In this document: positions 1 through 8,328 of the stretch, piece by piece
Layout: each line of letters starts with the position of its first letter
Numbering within the stretch: the stretch's first letter is position 1
DNA from: Lachnospiraceae bacterium
GTDB lineage: Bacteria > Bacillota_A > Clostridia > Lachnospirales > Lachnospiraceae
Direction of reading: 5' to 3'
Length of the DNA: 64,000 bases
NCBI GenBank assembly: GCA_017626435.1
Contig: JAGAIR010000007.1
Coordinates: 1-64,000 of the forward strand
Position numbers and translations under genes: made by a program
Notes under the pieces: generated by a model
Told to the model about the DNA's origin: nothing
What the model saw: only the letters and a program-made list of their open reading frames with translations
Databases searched by the model: none

Positions 1-69
1 ATAGGGCAGAGGTGGAAGTGTGGCAACACATGGAGCTGACTGTCACTAATAGGTCGAAGGCTTATCCAA
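1..69 (+). rRNA. 23S ribosomal RNA, 3' end (partial)
   Basis: The first bases match the conserved 3' end of bacterial 23S rRNA: the stretch ending in CACTAATAGGTCGAAGGC is the universal terminal helix region that pairs with the 5' end of the molecule. Only this tail is inside the window, and the exact 3' end is estimated. It is followed by a run of tRNA genes, as expected for the distal end of an rRNA operon. Confidence 0.85.
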
Positions 70-162
70 AAAGGAACAGGATCCCAAGTTGCAAAAAAGA
101 GAAAAGGATGATATAATCGGTATACAGTTTTGAAGGCATCGATCTTCAGAAGAAAGAAGTGA

Positions 163-234
163 TCCTCGATAGCTCAATGGTAGAGCACACGGCTGTTAAC
201 CGTGGGGTTGTTGGTTCGAGCCCAACTCGGGGAG
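163..234 (+). tRNA. tRNA-Asn (GTT)
   Basis: A 72-base cloverleaf is visible. The acceptor arm TCCTCGA pairs with TCGGGGA, the anticodon loop reads CTGTTAA (anticodon GTT), the T loop is TTCGAGC, and the discriminator base is G. No CCA is encoded. It lies directly downstream of the 23S rRNA end and is probably part of the rRNA operon transcript. Confidence 0.95.
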
Positions 235-353
235 TTTCCTTTTTCCAGGAATCTTTTTGGGGGAAAGGCATATAATATAATAAACGGTCTGAGCGTGTAT
301 CTGCGTGAAGACGTAGTAAGATTATGGATCGTCAGATTCATGGTTTTGCAAAT

Positions 354-425
354 GGCTCCATGGTCAAGCGGTTAAGACATCGCCCTTTCACGGCGGTAAC
401 ACGGGTTCAAATCCCGTTGGAGTCA
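354..425 (+). tRNA. tRNA-Glu (TTC)
   Basis: A 72-base cloverleaf with acceptor arm GGCTCCA pairing with TGGAGTC, anticodon loop CTTTCAC (anticodon TTC), T loop TTCAAAT and discriminator A. It is the second tRNA after the rRNA operon and CCA is not encoded. Confidence 0.95.
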
Positions 426-436
426 CTTTTTAATTT

Positions 437-508
437 GGCGCAGTAGCCAAGTGGTAAGGCAATGGTCTGCAACACCAGTACGCGCCGGTTCAAATCCGGC
501 CTGCGCCT
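437..508 (+). tRNA. tRNA-Cys (GCA)
   Basis: A 72-base cloverleaf with acceptor arm GGCGCAG pairing with CTGCGCC and anticodon loop CTGCAAC (anticodon GCA). The discriminator base U, an identity element of cysteine tRNAs, is present. It starts 11 bases after tRNA-Glu and is the last gene before a terminator. Confidence 0.95.
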
Positions 509-514
509 TGAAAT

Positions 515-549
515 AAATCCTTGAAACATTTGTTTCGAGGATTTTTTTG
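515..549 (+). terminator. Rho-independent terminator after tRNA-Cys
   Basis: The arms AAATCCTTGAAAC and GTTTCGAGGATTT form a 13-bp stem with a four-base loop, followed directly by T residues. It ends the rRNA-tRNA transcription unit. Confidence 0.85.
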
Positions 550-675
550 CCTTATAGGAAATTCTATTTATAAGCAGATTAAAAATACTATTCTGCCGTA
601 AGTACAGGGCGAAATCCGCGTCGTCGGGCTAAGATATGACGAGACAGTAAGGAAATAAGCTAAGAAAGGAATCAC

Positions 676-1149
676 ATGAATAACGAAAATCGGTTGAAAG
701 ATACAGAAATTGGTTTTTTGGAGGAAATTCACCGGCAATTTGGAGAAAGCAGTCTGCAGGCGAAACAGTATTCTGCACTGGGACTAGCGTATATTGGTGA
801 TGGAGTCTATGATTTATTGATTCGGACGTTAGTATTGGATATGGGAAATAGCAAAGTAAAAAATTTTCATCGTATCACCAGTGGAATTGTCAAAGCTGAG
901 TCACAGGCAAGGCTGGTAGAGTCCATATTAGAAGAGCTTACAGAAGAGGAAACAGCAATTTATCATCATGGACGCAATGCAAAGTCATCCACCTCAGCAA
1001 AAAATGCATCGATAGTGGACTATCGGATTGCCACAGGGTTTGAGGCTCTGATCGGATATTTATATCTGAGTCATCAAATGACACGGGCAATAGAGTTAGT
1101 AAGAACCGGATTGGAAAGAACAGGACAGACACCGGGAAAAAGGAAGTAA
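676..1149 (+). CDS. mrnC: Mini-ribonuclease III (Mini-III)
   Basis: This 157-residue protein is the dsRNA-cleaving endonuclease that matures 23S rRNA in Firmicutes. It has an RNase III catalytic domain without a dsRNA-binding domain, which is the family's usual form and length. The signature LAYIGDGVYDLLIR near residue 36 carries the catalytic Asp, and a second conserved block YRIATGFEALIGYLYL lies near residue 116. The start is supported by AGAAAGGA upstream. It precedes rlmB and sigH, the classical order, although cysS, its usual upstream neighbour, is absent here and the rRNA/tRNA cluster takes its place. Confidence 0.93.
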   Translation: MNNENRLKDTEIGFLEEIHRQFGESSLQAKQYSALGLAYIGDGVYDLLIRTLVLDMGNSKVKNFHRITSGIVKAESQARLVESILEELTEEETAIYHHGRNAKSSTSAKNASIVDYRIATGFEALIGYLYLSHQMTRAIELVRTGLERTGQTPGKRK

Positions 1150-1240
1150 GATATGTTTTACCAGAAATAGCAGGAAACGATAGAAGTTTCTAAAAACAGT
1201 AGATTGGCAGAAAAAAGAACTGGAAAGGATAATACATAAA

Positions 1241-1993
1241 ATGAGATATGAAGAATTGACCATTGAGGGAAGAAATGCTGTATTAGAAGCATTCCGCTCC
1301 GGAAAGACCATTGATAAATTGTTTGTATTGGATGGATGCCAGGATGGACCAGTCAGAACAATCCTTAGAGAAGCAAAAAAAACAGATACTATAGTGAATT
1401 TTGTGAAAAAGGAACGTCTGGACCAGATGTCAGAGACGGGAAAGCATCAGGGAGTGATTGCTTATGCCGCTGCTTATGAGTATGGTACTGTGGAGGAAAT
1501 GCTGAATACTGCCAGAGAGAAGGGAGAGGACCCATTTTTAATTTTATTGGACAATATTGAGGATCCTCATAATCTGGGCTCTATCTTACGTACTGCAAAC
1601 CAGGTTGGGGCACATGGTGTCATTATTCCAAAAAGAAGGGCAGTGGGACTGACAGCGACAGTGTCCAAGGCATCTGCTGGAGCGATAAACTATACACCTG
1701 TTGCAAAAGTAACCAATCTGGTAAAAACGATGGATGAATTGAAAAAGCAAGGCATGTGGTTTGTCTGTGGAGATATGGATGGAGAATCGATGTATTCCCT
1801 TGACTTGACAGGACCGATTGGTGTGGTCATCGGCAATGAAGGAGAAGGGGTAAGCCGGCTGGTTCGCGAAAACTGTGACTTTGTGGCAAGTATACCGATG
1901 TATGGAGATATTGATTCGTTAAACGCATCTGTTGCTATGGGGGTATTGTCCTATGAGATCGTACGGCAGAAAATAAATAAAGGCAAATGTTAA
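1241..1993 (+). CDS. rlmB: 23S rRNA (guanosine-2'-O-)-methyltransferase, TrmH/SpoU family
   Basis: The 250-residue protein has the N-terminal substrate-binding domain (about residues 1-85) and a SpoU trefoil-knot methyltransferase domain. The three SpoU motifs are visible: DNIEDPHNLGSILRTA near residue 104, the GVVIGNEGEGVS block near residue 190, and SLNASVAMGVLSYE near residue 226. These bind S-adenosylmethionine and make the knot. By family it methylates a guanosine 2'-OH of 23S rRNA; RlmB is the likely subtype, given the mrnC-rlmB-sigH context, though TrmH-type tRNA activity cannot be excluded. Confidence 0.88.
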   Translation: MRYEELTIEGRNAVLEAFRSGKTIDKLFVLDGCQDGPVRTILREAKKTDTIVNFVKKERLDQMSETGKHQGVIAYAAAYEYGTVEEMLNTAREKGEDPFLILLDNIEDPHNLGSILRTANQVGAHGVIIPKRRAVGLTATVSKASAGAINYTPVAKVTNLVKTMDELKKQGMWFVCGDMDGESMYSLDLTGPIGVVIGNEGEGVSRLVRENCDFVASIPMYGDIDSLNASVAMGVLSYEIVRQKINKGKC

Positions 1994-2028
1994 TCAGAAT
2001 AAGAGAAAGCTAAAAGGGTAAATTAGAT

Positions 2029-2655
2029 ATGGACAGGTTAGAGGATTTATCAGAGGAAGCAATAATACAGAGAGCACAGGCACAGGACAATGATGCTATT
2101 GACTTCTTAATGAAAAAATATAAAAGTGTGGTCCGGAAGAAAACAAGGACTCTTTTTATGATTGGCGGAGACAGGGATGACCTGATTCAGGAGGGAATGA
2201 TCGGCTTATTTAAAGCAATCCGTAGTTTTGAACCAGATAAGGAGGCATCTTTTGCCACATTTGCAGAATTATGTATATCCAGACAGCTATATTCTGCTAT
2301 TAAATCTTCTAATCGATTGAAAAACTTACCTTTAAATACATATATATCTATCTATTCCCTGGCATATTCCTCTGAGGACGGGGATAGTGACGGGGATTTT
2401 ATGCTGGACAAGTCTCTTTCTTCTTTGGAAATGAGCCCGGAGGAGATTCTGATCAATCGGGAAAGTGCCCAGAATGTCAAGGAAAATTTAGCTGAGTGTC
2501 TGAGTAAAATGGAAAAAGAGGTGTTTGAACTGTATCTCAGTGGTCTTACTTATCAGGAGATTGCACAGAAAATGCAGAAGGAACCAAAAGCCATTGATAA
2601 TGCTTTACAACGGATCAAAGCAAAAGTGAATAAGGAAATTCATAAATACCAATAA
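2029..2655 (+). CDS. sigH: RNA polymerase sporulation sigma factor SigH
   Basis: This 208-residue sigma-70 family protein has region 2 with the core-binding and -10 recognition segment (DRDDLIQEGMIGLFKAIRSF near residue 47) and a C-terminal region 4 helix-turn-helix (LTYQEIAQKMQKEPKAIDNALQ, near residues 171-192). Length and context match SigH/Spo0H, the sigma factor for early sporulation and stationary phase. It follows rlmB by 35 bases, as in other Clostridia. A housekeeping or ECF alternative is unlikely, since there is no region 1.1 or long region 3. Confidence 0.9.
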   Translation: MDRLEDLSEEAIIQRAQAQDNDAIDFLMKKYKSVVRKKTRTLFMIGGDRDDLIQEGMIGLFKAIRSFEPDKEASFATFAELCISRQLYSAIKSSNRLKNLPLNTYISIYSLAYSSEDGDSDGDFMLDKSLSSLEMSPEEILINRESAQNVKENLAECLSKMEKEVFELYLSGLTYQEIAQKMQKEPKAIDNALQRIKAKVNKEIHKYQ

Positions 2656-2702
2656 TACGGTAAAGAAGAAAGAGAAAACACGTGAAAAAGTAAAAAAATC
2701 AC

Positions 2703-2731
2703 TTGCAATATTTTAAATGCTATTGTATAAT
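2703..2731 (+). promoter_or_regulatory. Sigma-A-type promoter of tRNA-Thr
   Basis: TTGCAA (2703-2708) and a perfect TATAAT (2726-2731) are separated by 17 bases. The tRNA gene begins 15 bases downstream of the -10 box. Confidence 0.75.
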
Positions 2732-2745
2732 ATCGTTTGTTGATT

Positions 2746-2818
2746 GCTGTTATGGCTCAGTCGGTAGAGCGTCGCCTTGGTAAGGCGGAGGTCACGGGTT
2801 CGATTCCCGTTAACAGCT
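2746..2818 (+). tRNA. tRNA-Thr (GGT)
   Basis: A 73-base cloverleaf with acceptor arm GCTGTTA pairing with TAACAGC, anticodon loop CTTGGTA (anticodon GGT), T loop TTCGATT and discriminator T. It has its own promoter and terminator, so it is a single-gene unit. Confidence 0.95.
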
Positions 2819-2828
2819 TTCTGTATAG

Positions 2829-2866
2829 GCTTTCAAAGGACTATGTCTTTTGAAAGCTTTTTTTAT
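2829..2866 (+). terminator. Rho-independent terminator after tRNA-Thr
   Basis: GCTTTCAAAG pairs with CTTTTGAAAGC to form a long stem, followed by seven T residues. Confidence 0.85.
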
Positions 2867-3029
2867 GCTAGGAAAGTTTGTCCTATCCTGTATAAAATGT
2901 TTTGCGAGGATGCGTACCCATGTGTATGGAAATTCTCTGGTCATATATGATACTGGCAACCTGAAGCAGGAAATAAGAATGAAAACAGGAATCAGACATA
3001 TACTAAAAAGAAAAAGGAGTGTATGTCAG

Positions 3030-3605
3030 ATGAAGCAGATAGAACGTGGAAAAAATTCCTGGAGTGGTAACAGTGACAACAGGAAAAAACAAAGGAGGGC
3101 AGTCATTGTGATTGCTCTCCTTGCTTTTGGTGTGGCATTTTTACAGCACTCTGCATATGAGTTTCTCGGAGAAAATAAAATAGTGGGATTGTTTGCTCCG
3201 ATGAATGAAAGTGTCTGGGAACATTTAAAACTGGCTTTTTATCCGATGGTAGTTTTCATGCTGTGTCCAGTTACAGCATGGCAGAAGAGTCTGACGCCTG
3301 TGCAAAGGGCGGAGAATGCTGCAGTTGCTTCAGTCTGGTCTGTCTGCACTGTTTTGTTTGGGTATTATGGATTACATGTTGGGTTGAGCCTGAATGGGAA
3401 AATTCTTGACCTGGTTCTGGATATCGGACTGCTTCTGGTTGGAGATGTACTGGGGTGTTGCCAGTCTATTTACCGATATCAGACGATGACACAGAAGTTT
3501 GCAGTAATACTTGCGGTTGCCTGGATTATCATTATGACAGGACTTTTCTGGTGGTTTACGGTTTATCCGGGAACGGCAGAAGTCTTTCGGATACCGCAGC
3601 AGTAA
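3030..3605 (+). CDS. Multi-pass membrane protein, probably DUF6512 family
   Basis: The frame is open from 2850, but the terminator of tRNA-Thr overlaps its beginning. The ATG at 3030, ten bases after an AAAGGAGT site, gives a 191-residue protein. A basic N-terminus is followed by about five hydrophobic segments. The block APMNESVWEHLKLAFYP near residue 54 resembles uncharacterised clostridial membrane proteins that I associate with DUF6512; that assignment is from memory and not certain. No enzymatic motif is visible and the function is unknown. The gene stands alone between tRNA-Thr and the rnf operon. Confidence 0.65.
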   Translation: MKQIERGKNSWSGNSDNRKKQRRAVIVIALLAFGVAFLQHSAYEFLGENKIVGLFAPMNESVWEHLKLAFYPMVVFMLCPVTAWQKSLTPVQRAENAAVASVWSVCTVLFGYYGLHVGLSLNGKILDLVLDIGLLLVGDVLGCCQSIYRYQTMTQKFAVILAVAWIIIMTGLFWWFTVYPGTAEVFRIPQQ

Positions 3606-3920
3606 CAAGGAAGGGAGTTGATACAACGGATGGGAAAGTCTGCATAATTTGGTAAAAATAGACGAAGCATGGCTTAAAATATTGACTTTTGTCGTGTGAA
3701 TGGTACAATAAAAGTCAGACCGTTGTACTTAAAAGTAGATTTTTTACCATGAATATTCATGGATAAAAAATCAGCTTGATCAGTACAGCAAAATGTTACA
3801 ATATACAGATATGCAGACCACAGACCATCCAAACAGGATTTATGCCGCAAAGGCAGTGTTATCTGTGCTGCACGGCTGTGAGTGGTAACAACAAAATAAT
3901 AAAAAGAAAGGGGAACCGGA
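3606..3920. promoter_or_regulatory. rnf promoter and long leader
   Basis: This gene-free stretch holds a candidate promoter, TTGACT (3682-3687) and TACAAT (3704-3709) with a 16-base spacer. That would give an untranslated leader of about 205 bases before rnfC. The leader contains a near-perfect inverted repeat at 3738-3772 (arms of 17 and 18 bases, one bulged A). No T-run follows the hairpin, so it is not an obvious terminator. I see no known riboswitch. Confidence 0.55.
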
Positions 3921-5243
3921 ATGAGTGAAGCAACATTTCGCGGGGGTGTACATCCCTACGAGGGAAAAGAATTGTCCAAGGATTTACCGATAAAAAATGT
4001 AAATCTGCCGGGAGAGTATGTCTTTCCTATGGCTCAGCACATTGGTGCGCCTGCAACTCCAATTGTGGAGAAGGGTGACAAGGTGCTGGTAGGACAAAAA
4101 ATTGGCGAAGCCAGCGGATTTATATCTGCAAATATTTGCAGTTCGGTTTCTGGAACTGTGAAGGCAGTAGAGCCTAGAATGCTGTTAAACGGTTCTAAAG
4201 CAACATGTGTAGTAATTGAAAATGATGAGGAGTACAAGGCAATCGCAGGATTTGGAGAGGAACGTGATTATACCAAGCTTTCTAACGATGAGATTCGTGA
4301 TATTGTGAAGGAAGCCGGAGTTGTTGGTATGGGTGGTGCAGGATTTCCAACGAATGTGAAGCTGACACCGAAGGAGCCGGATAAAATTGATCATATTCTG
4401 GTAAATGGTGCTGAGTGCGAGCCATATCTGACTTCTGACTACCGTCAGATGATGGAGTGCACAGATGAAATTGTAGGCGGTTTGAGAGTTATGCTTAAGA
4501 TTTTTGACAAAGCAAAGGGTGTAATCTGCATTGAAGACAACAAACCGGATGCCATTGAGAAAATGAGGGAGGCTATACGTGGTGAGGAACGTATGGAGGT
4601 AAAGCCCCTGAAGACCAAGTATCCGCAGGGTGGTGAGCGTACGCTGATCTATGCTGCTACCGGCAGAAAGATTTATTCTGCAAAGCTTCCGGCTGATGCA
4701 GGCTGTATTGTAGATAATGTTTCAACGGTGATTGCAATCTACCGGGCTGTCTGTAAGCAGATTCCGCTGATTACCGGTGTACTGACATTGACTGGAGATG
4801 CATTTAATACACCTGTCAATGTAAATGTCCGCCTTGGCTGCAACCATGCAGATCTGGTTCCAGAGGGAGATGGATTTAAGACAGAACCAGTGAAGATTAT
4901 TTCTGGTGGTCCAATGATGGGATTTGCCATGTTTGATTTAAATGTGCCAGTGGTGAAGACATCATCTTCTATCCTTGCAATGACAAAGGATGAGGTGGCA
5001 GAATTTGAGCCGACCCCATGTATCCGTTGTGGCCGGTGTGTAACTGCCTGTCCAGGCAATCTGATGCCGCAGAAGATGGCACAGGCCGCTCTGCACAATG
5101 ACTATGAAACATTTGTCAAGCTGAATGGTATGGAATGCTACGAGTGCGGAAGCTGTACCTATGCCTGTCCAGCCAGAAGGCCTTTGACGCAGACCTTTAA
5201 ACAGGCGCGTCAGTATGTGGCAGCTCAGAGAAGAAAAAAATAG
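3921..5243 (+). CDS. rnfC: Rnf complex subunit C (NADH-binding, Fe-S and FMN subunit)
   Basis: RnfC is the peripheral NAD-oxidising or -reducing subunit of the ferredoxin:NAD+ oxidoreductase that couples electron transfer to Na+ or H+ export. The 440-residue protein has the nucleotide/FMN-binding block GMGGAGFPTNVKL (near residue 137) and two C-terminal [4Fe-4S] motifs, CIRCGRCVTACPG and CYECGSCTYACPARRP. An AAAGGGGA ribosome site supports the start. It is the first gene of rnfCDGEAB, transcribed from the upstream long leader. Confidence 0.97.
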   Translation: MSEATFRGGVHPYEGKELSKDLPIKNVNLPGEYVFPMAQHIGAPATPIVEKGDKVLVGQKIGEASGFISANICSSVSGTVKAVEPRMLLNGSKATCVVIENDEEYKAIAGFGEERDYTKLSNDEIRDIVKEAGVVGMGGAGFPTNVKLTPKEPDKIDHILVNGAECEPYLTSDYRQMMECTDEIVGGLRVMLKIFDKAKGVICIEDNKPDAIEKMREAIRGEERMEVKPLKTKYPQGGERTLIYAATGRKIYSAKLPADAGCIVDNVSTVIAIYRAVCKQIPLITGVLTLTGDAFNTPVNVNVRLGCNHADLVPEGDGFKTEPVKIISGGPMMGFAMFDLNVPVVKTSSSILAMTKDEVAEFEPTPCIRCGRCVTACPGNLMPQKMAQAALHNDYETFVKLNGMECYECGSCTYACPARRPLTQTFKQARQYVAAQRRKK

Positions 5244-5258
5244 GAGGTGTATTGAATC

Positions 5259-6251
5259 GTGAGTAATTTATTAAATATTTCGTCATCACCACACGTTCGC
5301 AGCAAAGCCTCTACAAAAAGTATTATGTATGATGTGATTATTGCTCTGATGCCTGCGACTATCTTTGGTATATACAATTTTGGGATAAAGGCGGCAGTTC
5401 TCATTGCTGTATGTGTGGCTACCTGTGTACTTACAGAATATATCTGGCAGAAGTGTATGAAGCTTCCTTTGACTGTCAGTGACGGCAGTGCGGCTCTTAC
5501 TGGACTTCTGCTGGCATTGAATCTGTCGTCTACCTTCCCGGTTTGGATGGCGATTCTCGGAAGCGTTTTTGCGATTATTATTGTCAAACAATTGTTTGGT
5601 GGACTGGGGCAGAACTTTATGAACCCGGCATTGGGTGCCAGATGCTTCTTGATGGTATCCTTTGCGGGCAGGATGACTTCCTTTACATATGATGGTGTAA
5701 CGGGAGCGACTCCTCTGGCGATCATCAAGAATGGAGATACCACAGCTTCTGTCAGCTCACTGCTTGCTGCAGGAGATGGACAGAATCAGGTGGCAACAAG
5801 TGTCCGAAATATGTTTTTCGGTACCATTGGCGGTACGATCGGTGAGACATGTACACTGGCAATTCTGATTGGTGCAGCATACCTTCTGGCAAAAAAGATC
5901 ATCAGCTGGAAGATTCCAGTATGCTACATAGCTACATTTGCAGTTTTCGTATTATTATTTGGTGGCCGTGGTTTTGATATGACCTACCTGGCAGCAGAGC
6001 TTTGCGGTGGCGGTCTGATGCTCGGTGCATTCTTTATGGCTACTGATTATGTTACCAGTCCGATCACTCCGAAGGGACAGATTGTATTTGGTATCCTTCT
6101 GGGTCTTCTGACAGGAGTTTTCCGTATCTTTGGTGCATCGGCAGAAGGCGTTTCTTACGCAATTATTATCGGTAACCTATTAGTGCCATTGATCGAAAAG
6201 GTGACAATTCCTGTTCCGTTTGGAAAGGAGGGCATCAAAGATGGCAAATAA
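5259..6251 (+). CDS. rnfD: Rnf complex subunit D (membrane flavin subunit)
   Basis: This 330-residue integral membrane protein has about nine hydrophobic segments. The motif GVTGATPLA near residue 147 is the site where FMN is attached through a phosphoester to Thr in the RnfD/NqrB family. The start is GTG, 11 bases after GGAGG. Its last 11 bases overlap rnfG, which suggests translational coupling. RnfD forms the ion-conducting core with A and E. Confidence 0.96.
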   Translation: MSNLLNISSSPHVRSKASTKSIMYDVIIALMPATIFGIYNFGIKAAVLIAVCVATCVLTEYIWQKCMKLPLTVSDGSAALTGLLLALNLSSTFPVWMAILGSVFAIIIVKQLFGGLGQNFMNPALGARCFLMVSFAGRMTSFTYDGVTGATPLAIIKNGDTTASVSSLLAAGDGQNQVATSVRNMFFGTIGGTIGETCTLAILIGAAYLLAKKIISWKIPVCYIATFAVFVLLFGGRGFDMTYLAAELCGGGLMLGAFFMATDYVTSPITPKGQIVFGILLGLLTGVFRIFGASAEGVSYAIIIGNLLVPLIEKVTIPVPFGKEGIKDGK

Positions 6252-6906
6252 TGAAACAAATACAACAAAAAAATCAAACAATACTTTGGTACATGATACC
6301 ATTTGCCTCACATTGATCACGTTGATCGCCGGCATCCTTCTGGGTGGTGTTTACACCATGACCAAAAAGCCGATTGAAGAGCAGAATGAAAAGAAAAAGG
6401 CTGAGGCATACGCTGCTGTTTATGAGGGGGCAGAATTTGAAGAGGACAGTGCTGTTGCAGATAAGCTGGATCAATATAATGAGAAGCTGGCAGCAGGCGA
6501 GGTGACAAAGTCAGAGGAGACACTGAGTGATGTGGAAATTTCCGAAGTGCTAAAGGCAAAGGTAGATGGAGCCGATGCCGGTTATGTGGTAACCTGTCTT
6601 GCGAAAGGGTATGGTGGAAATGTAACACTTGCCCTTGGTATTGATGCCGAGGGGAATATCAAGGGAATCCAGATTACGGACTGTTCCAACGAGACACCTG
6701 GTCTGGGTCAGAATAGTACCAGCAGTGACTGGAATGGACAGTATATCGGGATGAATTCTTCTCAGGAGGTTGCTGTTGTAAAAGATGGTACCGGCAGTAC
6801 AGAAAATGGTACGGTTAATGCGATCAGCGGAGCAACTATCACCAGTAAAGCAGTGACCAGAGCAGTCAACGGCACATTAAGCTTTATAGCATCATTAGCA
6901 GAATAG
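6241..6906 (+). CDS. rnfG: Rnf complex subunit G (covalent FMN subunit)
   Basis: RnfG is anchored by one N-terminal transmembrane segment (about residues 16-38), with an FMN-binding domain outside. The motif SGATITSKAV near residue 194 contains the Thr that carries covalent FMN, which ApbE attaches. The frame is open from a TTG at 6220, but the ATG at 6241, 14 bases after AGGAGG and inside the end of rnfD, is the better start (221 residues). An ApbE-family transferase is encoded at 47547 in this window. Confidence 0.95.
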   Translation: MANNETNTTKKSNNTLVHDTICLTLITLIAGILLGGVYTMTKKPIEEQNEKKKAEAYAAVYEGAEFEEDSAVADKLDQYNEKLAAGEVTKSEETLSDVEISEVLKAKVDGADAGYVVTCLAKGYGGNVTLALGIDAEGNIKGIQITDCSNETPGLGQNSTSSDWNGQYIGMNSSQEVAVVKDGTGSTENGTVNAISGATITSKAVTRAVNGTLSFIASLAE

Positions 6907-6918
6907 GAGGGATAGGAT

Positions 6919-7713
6919 ATGAATTCTTGTACAGAACGTTTGAAAAACGGCATTATCACTGAAAATCCGACCTTCGTGATGATGCTTGGTATGTGTCCGA
7001 CACTTGCAGTTACATCTTCAGCGGTGAACGGCCTTGGCATGGGGCTTACTACTACAGCAGTATTGATTCTCTCCAATGCCATGATTTCTCTGCTTCGTAA
7101 GGTGATTCCGGATAAAGTACGTATTCCTGCATTTATTGTAGTAGTAGCAACCTTTGTAACATTAGTTCAGTTATTGCTCCAGGCATATCTTCCTTCATTG
7201 AATGATGCGCTTGGTGTATACATTCCATTGATTGTAGTAAACTGTATTATTCTTGGCAGAGCAGAGGCGTATGCATCCAAGAACCCTGTTCTTCCATCTA
7301 TCTTCGATGGTCTCGGTATGGGACTGGGCTTCACCTTTGGTCTTACTTGTATCGGCATCTGCCGTGAGATTCTGGGAGCTGGAGCTATTTTTGGAAAGCA
7401 GTTTATTCCGGATGATTATCATATTACATTTTTTGTACTGGCACCGGGAGCTTTCCTGGTACTGTCATTCCTGACAGCGGTTCAGAATAAGTTGAAGATG
7501 CCTTCTGCAACAAATGTAGATACCGGCTCTTCTAATATTGCCTGTGGCGGAAACTGTGCACAGTGCAGCGGTACCAGCTGCGTAGCAAATAAGGGGCTGG
7601 TAGAGGCAGAACGTGCAGCAGCCAAGGCAGCGAAAGCAAAAGCAGCCAAGGAGGCAGCAGAGAAAGCGAAAGCGGCTAAAGAGGCAGCCAAAGCAGAAAA
7701 GAAGGAGGATTGA
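6919..7713 (+). CDS. rnfE: Rnf complex subunit E with Cys-rich, Ala/Lys-rich C-terminal extension
   Basis: The first 200 residues are a normal six-helix RnfE, homologous to NqrD, including the paired motifs seen in RnfA (LGVYIPLIVVNCIILGRAEAY). The family is usually about 200 residues long; here 60 more follow. The extension has four cysteines (C209, C213, C216, C221; spacing CX3CX2CX4C) and then a predicted long helix made of Ala, Lys and Glu. AGGAGG precedes the ATG. The role of the tail is unknown; metal or cluster binding is possible but unproven. Confidence 0.95.
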   Translation: MNSCTERLKNGIITENPTFVMMLGMCPTLAVTSSAVNGLGMGLTTTAVLILSNAMISLLRKVIPDKVRIPAFIVVVATFVTLVQLLLQAYLPSLNDALGVYIPLIVVNCIILGRAEAYASKNPVLPSIFDGLGMGLGFTFGLTCIGICREILGAGAIFGKQFIPDDYHITFFVLAPGAFLVLSFLTAVQNKLKMPSATNVDTGSSNIACGGNCAQCSGTSCVANKGLVEAERAAAKAAKAKAAKEAAEKAKAAKEAAKAEKKED

Positions 7714-7718
7714 TTTAA

Positions 7719-8312
7719 GTGGGAAATTTAATGATTATAATTATTTCATCTATGCTGGTAAGCAATGTTGTACTTAGTCAGTTCCTCGGTATCTGCCCTT
7801 TCCTGGGAGTATCCAAAAAGATTGAGACAGCTGCCGGTATGGGTGCAGCAGTAACCTTTGTTATTACCATTGCATCAGCAATTACTTATCCGATTTACTA
7901 TTTCATCCTGGAACCTACGGGGCTGGCTTATCTGGAGACGATTGCATTTATCCTGATCATCGCGGCTCTGGTACAGTTCATTGAAATGGTATTAAAGAAG
8001 TTTATGCCGGCACTTCACGCATCACTTGGTGTATATCTTCCATTGATTACAACCAACTGCGCTGTGCTGGGTGTTGCATTAAATAACGTAACAGACTATT
8101 CTGGTGAGTCATTTGGATATGGCTTTGTATGCAGTGTAGTCAGAGGTTTGTTTACGGCACTTGGTTTCCTGATTGCCATTGTGATCATGGCAAGTATCCG
8201 TGAAAGAAATGAGTACAATGATGTACCGGAATCATTTAAAGGAACACCGATTGTACTGGTGACAGCAAGTCTGATGGCGATTGCATTCTGCGGATTTGCA
8301 GGATTAGTGTAG
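7719..8312 (+). CDS. rnfA: Rnf complex subunit A
   Basis: This 197-residue six-helix membrane protein carries the RnfA signature LSQFLGICPFLGVSKK near residue 20 and LGVYLPLITTNCAVLGVAL near residue 107. RnfA and RnfE are paralogues that insert in opposite orientation and hold an intramembrane [2Fe-2S] cluster between the Cys residues of these motifs. The GTG at 7719 lies ten bases after AAGGAGGA; the later ATG at 7731 would be too far from it. Confidence 0.96.
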   Translation: MGNLMIIIISSMLVSNVVLSQFLGICPFLGVSKKIETAAGMGAAVTFVITIASAITYPIYYFILEPTGLAYLETIAFILIIAALVQFIEMVLKKFMPALHASLGVYLPLITTNCAVLGVALNNVTDYSGESFGYGFVCSVVRGLFTALGFLIAIVIMASIRERNEYNDVPESFKGTPIVLVTASLMAIAFCGFAGLV

Positions 8313-8328
8313 AAGGGAGGAAGACAGA

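Noticed and set aside
5225..5743. Antisense frame of 172 codons opposite rnfD
   Set aside because: No ribosome site or family resemblance, and rnfD fully explains the region.
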